DNA from: JAQVSH01 sp964451605
GTDB taxonomy: Bacteria > Bacteroidota > Bacteroidia > Bacteroidales > UBA4181
Length of the DNA stretch: 8,623 nucleotides
Direction of reading: 5' to 3'
NCBI GenBank assembly: GCA_964451605.1
Contig: CAYVJA010000085.1
Location: 1 to 8,623 of the forward strand
Positions 1 to 7,174 of this stretch are shown here, piece after piece; within the stretch, counting starts at the first letter, position 1; every line of letters begins with the position of its first letter. The position numbers were made by a program, and so were the translations under genes. Below the pieces are notes generated by a model. That model was not told the origin of the DNA. It did not search any database and saw nothing but the letters and a program-made list of their open reading frames with translations.

Positions 1-923
1 AACACATTCCCGTCTACCAGGGGAATGGGAGAGGTGAGATGCCGGTTTCCCGTTTTGCCCTCAATATTCCACAGCCCTTCGAAGGTACTGATCCAGCAAT
101 TTCCCAGCGAATCGAGCGTCAGGGTATTTAGCCAGCAATCGGTTTCCAAAAGCGTTTCCCACTTGTGGTCAGCTTTGTTAAAACGGGTCAGCAACCCTCT
201 GGTACGGCCATTACGAGCCTGATACAGATAGGGACCGTATTCCAATACCGCCAGCGTAACGGCGTATGGGTTGGGAGAGGATTTGAAAGGGTTCTCCCGA
301 TATTTTTCCCTGCCGGTAGCAAAATTGTAGCAAATCATCCATCCCGAACGGAAAAAGAGGAAGAGCTCTTCGCCTGAAAGAGTAACATTGTATAAAAGAT
401 CGTTGGGTGGTACTCCCTCTCCAAACTTCTCCAGAAAAAGCCGGGATTCGATCTCCCTGGTGTCGACAAACCAGAGCTGCCGCTCGCCGGTTACCAGCCA
501 AAGGTTACGTTCCCCGTCCATAAAGAGATCGCGAACGGGCGAGGTCATCCCAAACCGTTCGAAAACACTGTCGATATTTGAGACCGCCATCTCCTTCCGG
601 ATGTCGAAAAGAAGCAGTTTGTGCTGGTTTTTCAACCATAGACGGCCATCTATTTCTACATAAGAGAGATGGTAGCCGTAAAAATCGGGCAGCGTATAAG
701 CCTCCTGCTCATCGTAACGCATATACTTAAAACGAGCCCCGTCATAAAGATTTACCAGTCCTGGTGTGACAATAACCATGCGTCCGTCCGAAAGTTGATT
801 GATGGTTCGCACCCCGTTGTCGGAAAGTCCATGGTGGCTGTTAATGGGCGAAAAGATGAGCTCTTCGCTTCCATAGAGCGGAGAAAGGAGGGTAAACAGG
901 AGTAGAAAAAGCCGAAGATGCAT
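1..923 (-). CDS. Two-component-regulator propeller sensor, N-terminal part (truncated by window edge)
   Basis: An open frame runs leftward from the ATG at 923-921 for 307 codons without a stop and leaves the window at position 1. The start is well fixed, because the codon directly upstream (926-924) is an in-frame TAA. Residues 1-18 form a signal peptide (MHLRLFLLLFTLLSPLYG), so the part seen is exported. Residues 32-62 carry the first propeller strand pair (GLSDNGVRTINQLSDG, then GLVNLYDG). Similar blades recur near 129-150 (VRDLFMDGERNLWLVTGE) and 265-287 (LNTLTLDSLGNCWIST). These match the Reg_prop repeats found at the periplasmic N-terminus of Bacteroidota hybrid two-component systems, which sense oligosaccharides and activate polysaccharide-utilisation genes. 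Membrane helix, kinase, receiver and AraC-type DNA-binding parts would lie off-window, so the full class is inferred. It is divergent from the enzyme operon and probably regulates it. A propeller protein without a kinase is the alternative. Confidence 0.85.
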   Translation of the reverse strand, partial: MHLRLFLLLFTLLSPLYGSEELIFSPINSHHGLSDNGVRTINQLSDGRMVIVTPGLVNLYDGARFKYMRYDEQEAYTLPDFYGYHLSYVEIDGRLWLKNQHKLLLFDIRKEMAVSNIDSVFERFGMTSPVRDLFMDGERNLWLVTGERQLWFVDTREIESRLFLEKFGEGVPPNDLLYNVTLSGEELFLFFRSGWMICYNFATGREKYRENPFKSSPNPYAVTLAVLEYGPYLYQARNGRTRGLLTRFNKADHKWETLLETDCWLNTLTLDSLGNCWISTFEGLWNIEGKTGNRHLTSPIPLVDGNV

Positions 924-1006
924 TTAGAATTGGATGAAACGCGAATTTAGTAATAATAAAACGGTGCATGCTCCCGATAGCAACATATCTTATAATGGAA
1001 TCAACA

Positions 1007-1038
1007 TTTGTGTTGGGCTGTTTAATAGGGTAAATTTA
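1007..1038 (+). promoter_or_regulatory. Bacteroides-type promoter candidate for the rightward operon
   Basis: TTTG at 1007-1010 is followed after exactly 20 bp by TAAATTTA at 1031-1038. The Bacteroidota housekeeping promoter has TTTG near -33 and TAnnTTTG near -7, with a spacer of about 19-21 bp, so only the last base of the -7 box differs. Transcription would begin about 1042-1046 and give a leader of roughly 30 bases before the ATG at 1073. The -7 box also supplies the in-frame TAA at 1031-1033 that limits the start of the downstream gene. A direct repeat TTTACA TTTACA (1035-1046) overlaps the -7 box and predicted start site and could be an activator or repressor site. The rest of the 149-bp divergent region (924-1072) shows no clear structure. 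Confidence 0.5.
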
Positions 1039-1072
1039 CATTTACATCCCGAAAGTCTCCTTTACGAATCGG

Positions 1073-2017
1073 ATGATAACTACTGCGCTATATTCACTCT
1101 GTTTTCGGCTGCTCCTTTTGCACCCGTTTTCCTATACCGACAAAACCTCTGCGGAGGGTTATGCCGATGTAGTAACCTATGAAAACGGATTTGTGGCGGT
1201 GGGCGAAGAGGGGCAGTTGCATCAACTTTCTTCGCAAGGGGTGGTGCAAAAGCGTTTTTCCGTACCCGATTATTCGTTTATCACTGCCGCATCAGGGAGC
1301 ATGGGCGTGTTGGCTGCCGCAAAATCGGGCGAGATAGTACAGCTGGGTTCCGACGGAACGATAACCCGAAGGGATGCCCTGTCCGGAAAGACAATCAACT
1401 GTCTGACAGAATTTAACCAAATGATTGTTGTTGGCTCAGATGACGGAAAGCTCTATGTCGGGTCCGGAAACGGTGGCTTTCAACCGGTTCAACTTTCGGC
1501 AAAAGGCGATATTACTGCTCTTTCGGCCGACGCTAAGCATTGTTATGGCGTAACCAGTTGTGGCAAGATTATTTCCACGACTAACGGAAAAGAGTGGGCA
1601 ATTTTCGATTTCAATCAGGAGTACAAAGGACATTATAAATCTGTGCAGTTCACAGCAGTTCTGGTTTCCGATAAGGATATTGCCGTATCGGGGATTACCC
1701 TGGAGGGGTGCCCGGTTTTTTATCACTCTGCGAAGGGGCAGGTATGGATTGAGACTCCACTTACCTACACCAATCAGGAGGGCGCATTGCAAACCCTCGA
1801 TGCAAAGCCCAACGATATTTTCCGCGATATCGTGAACCAAACCTATTATCTTGCCTGTACAGGAGGAAATCTTATGGTTCTCCCGTCGTGTCACCAATGC
1901 AACCAACTTATCCAACTGCCAGCCACATCGCTTCGGGCAGTTTCAGGTAACCCGGAATCCATCCTGATAGCAGGCACCAACGCATATCTCCAATTTCTCA
2001 CCCCATTAACCTTATAG
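1073..2017 (+). CDS. Exported propeller-like protein of unknown function
   Basis: This 314-residue protein is not recognised as a known enzyme. From about residue 29 it consists of repeated beta-strand units of the type hydrophobic strand, turn, GxLhxL, for example FVAVGEEGQLHQL (40-52), MIVVGSDDGKLYVGS (117-131) and YGVTSCGKIISTTNGKEW (158-175). This pattern suggests a six- or seven-bladed propeller of the YVTN/WD40 or Ycf48-like kind. A CxxC motif lies at residues 273-276. The ATG at 1073 is the first start after the in-frame stop at 1031 and fits the promoter upstream. Residues 1-20 (MITTALYSLCFRLLLLHPFS) look like a poor signal peptide, hydrophobic but lacking Lys and broken by Arg12; Cys10 is not in a lipobox. 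It sits first in the operon, 75 bp before the GH3 gene and divergent from a propeller sensor. Sugar binding or an accessory sensing role is possible but unproven. Confidence 0.75.
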   Translation: MITTALYSLCFRLLLLHPFSYTDKTSAEGYADVVTYENGFVAVGEEGQLHQLSSQGVVQKRFSVPDYSFITAASGSMGVLAAAKSGEIVQLGSDGTITRRDALSGKTINCLTEFNQMIVVGSDDGKLYVGSGNGGFQPVQLSAKGDITALSADAKHCYGVTSCGKIISTTNGKEWAIFDFNQEYKGHYKSVQFTAVLVSDKDIAVSGITLEGCPVFYHSAKGQVWIETPLTYTNQEGALQTLDAKPNDIFRDIVNQTYYLACTGGNLMVLPSCHQCNQLIQLPATSLRAVSGNPESILIAGTNAYLQFLTPLTL

Positions 2018-2063
2018 CATTAAAGCACTAGAGCACTAGAGCACTAGAGCACTAAAACACTAA
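2016..2063. repeat. Six tandem copies of an 8-bp unit between the propeller gene and GH3
   Basis: Consecutive octamers read AGCATTAA, AGCACTAG (three identical copies, 2024-2047), AGCACTAA and AACACTAA. The array begins inside the TAG stop of the propeller gene (2015-2017). It is followed by two ACCATT-type units (around 2063-2076) and two TATTAC units (2077-2088) that lead straight into the GH3 start codon. Practically the whole 75-bp spacer is therefore short-period repeat, with no Shine-Dalgarno sequence and no Bacteroides promoter match. Replication slippage is the likely origin. Copy-number change would alter spacer length but no reading frame. Confidence 0.9.
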
Positions 2064-2092
2064 CCATTCACCATTATTACTATTACTATACT

Positions 2093-5000
2093 ATGCAAAA
2101 GAAAATGATCAGATGGAGCATCCTGGTATCGGCATGCCTCGTGCTTCTGGCGTTTGCCCCTATCGGCAAGAGGGCTTCGAAGCCCATCTATATGAACACT
2201 GCCTACTCTTTCAAAGAGAGAGCTGCCGATTTGGTTTCGAGGATGACCCCTGAAGAAAAACAGAGTCAGCTGGGTAATACAATGCCTCCCATTCCGCGCC
2301 TGGGAATTAACCACTATGATGTTTGGGGCGAAGCGTTGCACGGTATTATGGGCCGTAACAACAACAGCGGTATGACGGCTACCTCGTTTCCCAATAGCGT
2401 GGCCGTTGGGGCAACCTGGGATCCCGCACTGGTTCGCCGCGAAACCTCTGTAATTGGCGATGAGGCGAGAGGTTTTAATCATGATCTCATCTTTACGCTC
2501 ACCTATTGGTCGCCGGTAATTGAACCTGCCCGCGATCCGCGATGGGGCAGAACCGCCGAAACATTTGGTGAAGACCCCTTTTTGGTTACACAGATTGGAA
2601 AGGGATTCATTCAGGGACTGATGGGTGATGATCCGCTCTATCTTAAGGCTGTGCCCTGCGGAAAACACTATTTTGCCAATAACACCGAATACAACCGTCA
2701 CAACGGAAGTGCCAATATGGACGACCGCGATATGCGCGAATTTTATCTTTTCCCTTACCGGACGCTGATTCGCGACTACAAACTTCCCGCCATTATGACC
2801 GCTTACAGTGCGGTTAACGGTGTACCGGTTTCGGCCAGTAAGTTTCTGGTAGATACCATTGCCCGAAAGGTATACGGGCTGGATGGTTATGTAACCGGCG
2901 ATTGCGGTGCCATCGATGATATTATTCGTGGTCACAGATTTGTGCAGACTAGCCAGGAGGCTGCCGCTTTGGGTATTATTGCCGGTGTGGATACCGATTG
3001 TGGCGGTGTCTACCAGAACAATGCCCTTTCTGCTCTCGAAAAGGGATTACTGACACAGGGCGATATTGACAAAGCACTGGTGAATATTTTTACCACCCGT
3101 ATGCGCATCGGCGAGTTCGATCCGAAAGAGGTTGTGCCTTATGCAGGCATCAAGCCCTCTATTATCAACGATCCTTCGCACAATGATCTGGCGCTTGAGA
3201 TTGCTACAAAGACCCCGGTTCTGCTGCAAAATAAGGCGGTGGCACAAACCGGCCGCAAGGCGTTGCCCATCCGTTTAAGTGATGTGAAGAAGATTGCAGT
3301 TTTAGGGCCGCAGGCCAATAAGATTGAATTGGGTGACTACTCCGGCGAGGTGGAGGCCAAATACAAAGTGACCCCGTTGGCAGGGATTCAGGATTATATT
3401 AAGGCACATAATCTGAACGTAGAGGTGGTTTCGAAAGCCGGTGCCAATACCGAGAAAAAGACCGACTTCTTCACGATGAACGGCTTTTCGACGGTATCGA
3501 AAGGGAAGGTGGTTGCCGAATTCGATGCAGCCAAATTCGATGCCTCTTCGAGCGGTCTGATTACCTCCGGGAGAGGCGGTCAGGTTTCGTTGAGAGGAAT
3601 TAAGGATGGCGACTGGACCATGTATAATAACGTTGATCTCACCGGAATCGATTCCATTCGTTTCCGGATGGGTGTATCGGGCGATGGCGGAACATTAGAG
3701 GTACGCGTGGGATCGGCCGCCGGGAATATCCTGGCTTCCGAAAAGATTGAAGCCGTTCGTCAGGCAGGAGGCGGTGGCGGTATGCCGGGCTTTGGAAGAG
3801 GAAGAGTGATTCCGGTTAAGATCAATACGCTGGGTATCACAGGTTCGCAGAGCCTGGTACTGGTTTATCGTGAGGCCGAAGCTCCCGCAACCGATCAGGA
3901 GACCCTCGATATGGCGGCATCGTCCGATATTGCTTTGGTGTTTGTGGGAACCGACCAAACCACAGGCCGAGAGGAGGCCGATCGGTTTGCCATAACGCTG
4001 CCCGGCAATCAGTACGATCTGATCAAATCGGTTGCCGCTGTTAATCGCAACACCATTGTGGTCATGCAAACCATGGGTATGGTCGAAGTAGAGCAGTTCA
4101 GAAATCTCCCGAATATTACCGGCATTATCTGGACCGGCTATAATGGTCAGGCTCAGGGAACCGCCATGGCAAAAATATTGTTCAGCGAGGTGAATCCCGG
4201 CGGAAAACTGAATGTAACCTGGCATAAATCGCTGAAGGATATCCCTGAGTTCGGCAACTACTCTCTGCGCGGAAATGGGAAAAATGGCCGCACCTATTGG
4301 TATTTCGACGGAGATGTGTCGTATGAGTTTGGTTTTGGTTTATCGTACACCTCTTTTACCTATAGCAATTTTGCCATCAGCAAGTCGGAGATTTCGCCAA
4401 ACGATAAGATTACGGTGAGCGTAGATGTAAAAAACAGTGGCGATACCGATGGCGATGAGATTGTACAGATCTACGTGAAGACACCCGAGAGCGCTGCTGC
4501 ACTTCAGCGCCCCATCAAACGACTCAAAGGATTTAAACGGGTTACCATTCCAAGTGGTCAGACCAAAAGAGTTTCTATCGACATCGATTGCGCTGATCTC
4601 TGGTTCTGGGATGCCGCAAAGGGAAAAATCACCTTCGATCAGGGTCGCTACCTGTTCGAAATCGGAGCCTCTTCGAAAGATATAAAAGGAACTGTCGAGG
4701 CGCGTATGCGGGGTGAATACAAACCCGAACTGGCTACGGTTACTGCCGAAAGCAATAAGGTGGTGTTGCGCCCGGGCGACCGGATTCAAACCTCCGTAAC
4801 AGCCTGTATGTCGGACGACAGTTTTTTCAATTTGTCGCAGGCTAAGGTTGTCTATGCCTCAAACAATCCCTCGGTTGTGACGGTCGATTCCAAAGGCGCT
4901 GTTGCTGCCGTTGGTGTAGGTGTTGCTTCAGTTACCGCCACAGTAACTGTCGATGGGAAAACCCTCAGCAGCAGCTATCCGCTCAAGGTTATGCCAGATC

Positions 5001-5914
5001 TGACACCCAAATCGATTCTGGTTAACGGGAAAGCCATTCCCGGATTCGATAAAAACATCAAAGCCTACAGCTATTTGTTGAAAAAGGGCGACAAGTCTCC
5101 GGAGGTGAAAGCTTCGGCTATGGACCAGGGTATTTCGGTTGAGATTACACAGGCTTCGGCTATTCCCGGTACTGCAATAATCCGTTTCGTCGATGATATT
5201 TCGCTCGAAACCAATACCTACTATCTCAATTTTGATACTCCTTCGGTTAGCGATGAGTTTAACGGTCCTGCAGCTGGTCCGCAATGGAAATGGGTCCGTG
5301 AAAACCCCTCTACACGCAGTTTTTCGAAACCTTCTGGTTTTCTGACTCTTACCTCCGAACCCGGGGATATTTCCGAGAATACCAACAACGCAAAAAATCT
5401 CTTATTGCAGAGCGCCAACAATGACTGGGAGATGGAAACCCGTCTCTATGCCTCGCGTATGCCCTCTCAGCCTGAGAATGGCGGCCTGGTTGCATTCCAG
5501 GATGATGAAAACTTTGTAAAACTGATGTTCCGGGCTGTAATTAAGACCACCCGTGAGCGGCAACCGCAACCGGGAAGTGTGAATCTTACCATGGAAGAAA
5601 ATGGGATTACCAAGTCGATGGGCAGTATTAACCTGCAACAGGCCATTACCGCAGAATCCCCATTGCGTCTGAAATTGACAAAGAAGGGAAGTCTCTATAC
5701 TGCCTTTTATGCCGTTGCCGACGGGGAATATGTCCGGTTAGGTTCGGCCGATGTTTTGCTGAAAGATATCCAGGCGGGGGTTTTGGCTTGTGACGGAATT
5801 GTTGCCCAATTCATGAAGAGCACTTTCTGGTTCAACTCCGACACCACTAAGCTTGATACTCCGTTCGATCTTTCGTTTGACTATCTCCGCATAACCAATT
5901 CCGGAATCCAATAG
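2093..5914 (+). CDS. Secreted multidomain GH3 glycosidase (beta-xylosidase/arabinofuranosidase type)
   Basis: The protein has 1273 residues, against about 700-900 usual for GH3. Residues 1 to about 28 are an export signal. The GH3 N-terminal barrel spans about 38-345, with YDVWGEALHGI (75-85) typical of the xylosidase branch, RDPRWGR (147-153), KH (191-192) and the nucleophile Asp270 in GYVTGDCGAID. The GH3 C-terminal domain starts near 372 (KTPVLLQNK, IAVLGPQA). It is interrupted at about 460-595 by a CBM6-like module and resumes at about 605, with the general acid/base probably Glu627 or Glu628 in TGREEADR. An Fn3-like domain follows (about 770-862), then a BIG2-like domain (about 880-968), a cadherin-like or Ig-like linker (about 970-1047), and a terminal concanavalin-like domain resembling GH43_C2/DUF1349 (about 1050-1270). 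It would release xylose or arabinose from the non-reducing ends of oligosaccharides. It is followed after 21 bp by the esterase gene. Exact substrate is inferred from the subgroup motif and neighbours. Confidence 0.92.
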   Translation: MQKKMIRWSILVSACLVLLAFAPIGKRASKPIYMNTAYSFKERAADLVSRMTPEEKQSQLGNTMPPIPRLGINHYDVWGEALHGIMGRNNNSGMTATSFPNSVAVGATWDPALVRRETSVIGDEARGFNHDLIFTLTYWSPVIEPARDPRWGRTAETFGEDPFLVTQIGKGFIQGLMGDDPLYLKAVPCGKHYFANNTEYNRHNGSANMDDRDMREFYLFPYRTLIRDYKLPAIMTAYSAVNGVPVSASKFLVDTIARKVYGLDGYVTGDCGAIDDIIRGHRFVQTSQEAAALGIIAGVDTDCGGVYQNNALSALEKGLLTQGDIDKALVNIFTTRMRIGEFDPKEVVPYAGIKPSIINDPSHNDLALEIATKTPVLLQNKAVAQTGRKALPIRLSDVKKIAVLGPQANKIELGDYSGEVEAKYKVTPLAGIQDYIKAHNLNVEVVSKAGANTEKKTDFFTMNGFSTVSKGKVVAEFDAAKFDASSSGLITSGRGGQVSLRGIKDGDWTMYNNVDLTGIDSIRFRMGVSGDGGTLEVRVGSAAGNILASEKIEAVRQAGGGGGMPGFGRGRVIPVKINTLGITGSQSLVLVYREAEAPATDQETLDMAASSDIALVFVGTDQTTGREEADRFAITLPGNQYDLIKSVAAVNRNTIVVMQTMGMVEVEQFRNLPNITGIIWTGYNGQAQGTAMAKILFSEVNPGGKLNVTWHKSLKDIPEFGNYSLRGNGKNGRTYWYFDGDVSYEFGFGLSYTSFTYSNFAISKSEISPNDKITVSVDVKNSGDTDGDEIVQIYVKTPESAAALQRPIKRLKGFKRVTIPSGQTKRVSIDIDCADLWFWDAAKGKITFDQGRYLFEIGASSKDIKGTVEARMRGEYKPELATVTAESNKVVLRPGDRIQTSVTACMSDDSFFNLSQAKVVYASNNPSVVTVDSKGAVAAVGVGVASVTATVTVDGKTLSSSYPLKVMPDLTPKSILVNGKAIPGFDKNIKAYSYLLKKGDKSPEVKASAMDQGISVEITQASAIPGTAIIRFVDDISLETNTYYLNFDTPSVSDEFNGPAAGPQWKWVRENPSTRSFSKPSGFLTLTSEPGDISENTNNAKNLLLQSANNDWEMETRLYASRMPSQPENGGLVAFQDDENFVKLMFRAVIKTTRERQPQPGSVNLTMEENGITKSMGSINLQQAITAESPLRLKLTKKGSLYTAFYAVADGEYVRLGSADVLLKDIQAGVLACDGIVAQFMKSTFWFNSDTTKLDTPFDLSFDYLRITNSGIQ
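3758..3805 (+). other. Glycine/arginine-rich loop inside the CBM6-like insert of GH3
   Basis: Residues 556-571 of the GH3 protein read RQAGGGGGMPGFGRGR, within an otherwise ordinary beta-sandwich module. It falls where CBM6 modules normally carry the TGGW-type loop that helps form the sugar site. The module's own signature lies before it (WTMYNNVDLTGIDSIRFR, then GGTLEVRVGS) and after it (SQSLVLVYRE). The segment is probably a flexible loop. Confidence 0.7.
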
Positions 5915-5935
5915 AATCGCCTAAATCTGAATACT

Positions 5936-7141
5936 ATGAAAAAGCAATTATGCGTTTTATGGCTGGCAGCATTTTTCGCTGTCGGTTTGTTACAAGCTCA
6001 GGATCAGTCGGCTGTTGTCGAAGATTTTACCACTTCGGCCTCGACGCAGGAGGGAAAACGTTTCCCGCAGGTTAATTCGGAGGGAAGAGTACGGGTACAG
6101 ATTTCGGCCCCGGAAGCTACTCGTGTTCAACTCGATATTGGTGCGGTTAAATACGATCTGAAAAAAGACGAAAAGGGAGTATGGACTGGAGAGTCTGCAC
6201 CCCAGGACGAGGGATTTCACTATTACCAGCTGCAAATTGATGGCGCAGCGGTTCCCGATCCCGGTTCGCTGTACTATTATGGTGCCAGCCGTTGGGGAAG
6301 TGGCATTGAGGTCCCGGCTAAAGATCAGGATTTCTATGCTTTGAAGAATGTTCCTCACGGTGTGGTGCGCGAACAGCCCTATTTTTCGAAAATTCAGAAT
6401 GGGATGCGCAGATGTTTCGTGTACACACCTCCTGCCTACGATAAGGATTGTGCAACCCGTTACCCGGTTCTTTACTTGCAACATGGAATGGGCGAGAACG
6501 AAACCGGATGGTCGGCCCAGGGAAAAGCCGGTTTGATTATGGACAATCTGATTGCCGAGGCAAAAGCCAAGTCGTTTATCATTGTGATGGATAACAGTGC
6601 CTGGAGCAGACCCAGTGCTGCACCCGGAACCAATCCCGCAGGTCAGCGACCTGCAGGCCAGGCTCCTGCCGGTCAACGTCCTGCAGGAGGAGCCGGTCTT
6701 CAGGGAGTGGCCGATGGGTTTATGAAGATTCTTACGGAAGAGATTATTCCTATGATCGATGCCAACTACCGTACTCTGTCCAATCGGGAAAATCGTGCAA
6801 TGGCCGGATTGTCGATGGGCGGTATGCAGACTCGCGTAATTACACTGGCTCATCCCGAACTTTTCAGCTATGTGGGAATGTTCAGCGGAGGCAGTATCAG
6901 TGTTGAGGATGTCGAAAAATCGGCCGGATTTAAGGAGGGCGTGAAGATGGTCTTTATCAGCTACGGCAGCCGAGAATTGGAAAATCGTCGGGGCGGTATG
7001 GGCGGCGACCCAAAGGCAAATTCCGAGGCACTTAATGCAGCCGGCATAAAGAGCCAATTCTACGTATCGCCTCTTACCGCTCACGAGTGGCAAAGCTGGC
7101 GGCGCAGTCTGTATCAGTTTGCCCAGGTACTTTTTAAATAA
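5936..7141 (+). CDS. Secreted CE1-type carbohydrate esterase (acetyl-xylan/feruloyl esterase-like) with N-terminal E-set domain
   Basis: The protein has 401 residues. Its signal peptide ends LLQAQ|DQ near residue 22. Residues about 45-127 form an E-set/CBM48-like beta domain common at the N-terminus of Bacteroidota CE1 esterases. The alpha/beta-hydrolase domain runs from about 145 to 401. It shows YLQHGMGENETGW (180-192) with the oxyanion-loop HG, the nucleophile Ser293 in AGLSMGGMQ, and the catalytic His383 in TAHEWQSWRR. The acidic member is probably Glu347 in YGSRELEN, where Asp is more common. Such enzymes hydrolyse acetyl or feruloyl esters on xylan side groups. A Pro/Ala/Gly/Gln repeat segment interrupts the domain at 226-254. 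The gene starts 21 bp after GH3 and ends 33 bp before GH43, so co-transcription is very likely. The start has no Shine-Dalgarno sequence, as in the neighbours. Which ester is cleaved cannot be told from sequence alone. Confidence 0.9.
   Translation: MKKQLCVLWLAAFFAVGLLQAQDQSAVVEDFTTSASTQEGKRFPQVNSEGRVRVQISAPEATRVQLDIGAVKYDLKKDEKGVWTGESAPQDEGFHYYQLQIDGAAVPDPGSLYYYGASRWGSGIEVPAKDQDFYALKNVPHGVVREQPYFSKIQNGMRRCFVYTPPAYDKDCATRYPVLYLQHGMGENETGWSAQGKAGLIMDNLIAEAKAKSFIIVMDNSAWSRPSAAPGTNPAGQRPAGQAPAGQRPAGGAGLQGVADGFMKILTEEIIPMIDANYRTLSNRENRAMAGLSMGGMQTRVITLAHPELFSYVGMFSGGSISVEDVEKSAGFKEGVKMVFISYGSRELENRRGGMGGDPKANSEALNAAGIKSQFYVSPLTAHEWQSWRRSLYQFAQVLFK
6635..6691 (+). repeat. 15-bp imperfect tandem repeat coding PAGQ(R/A) in the esterase
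   Basis: Residues 234-252 read as PAGQR, PAGQA, PAGQR, PAGG, that is three full 15-bp units plus a partial fourth. Codons differ between copies (for example CCC/CCT and GCA/GCC), so the protein repeat is older than any very recent slippage. It lies between the strand ending VMDN and the helix VADGFMKILTEEI, in a surface loop of the hydrolase domain. Confidence 0.85.
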
Positions 7142-7174
7142 ACTCACATCCGCTTACAGAAATCAGATTTATCT

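Noticed and set aside
25..905. Several short plus-strand open frames across the left end
   Set aside because: The minus strand carries one continuous frame with signal peptide and propeller motifs over the whole stretch.
942..949. TAAATTCG on the minus strand as a -7 box for the sensor gene
   Set aside because: One mismatch to TAnnTTTG and no TTTG at 19-21 bp upstream; too weak to call a promoter.
934..1182. 82-codon plus-strand frame across the divergent region
   Set aside because: It spans the promoter candidate and overlaps the start of the propeller gene out of frame; no domain or export signal is seen.
2126..2137. VSAC near the GH3 N-terminus as a lipoprotein lipobox (Cys15)
   Set aside because: The cysteine lies in the middle of the hydrophobic stretch and is followed by LVLLAF, whereas lipoproteins continue with small or polar residues; an ordinary signal peptide is likelier.
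2060..2935. 291-codon open frame antisense to the start of GH3
   Set aside because: It overlaps the GH3 catalytic domain and the tandem-repeat leader, and its translation has no family resemblance.
5990..7147. 385-codon open frame antisense to the esterase
   Set aside because: The plus strand has signal peptide, catalytic motifs and operon spacing; the minus frame has no recognisable domain and arises because the sense strand rarely uses TTA, CTA and TCA in that register.
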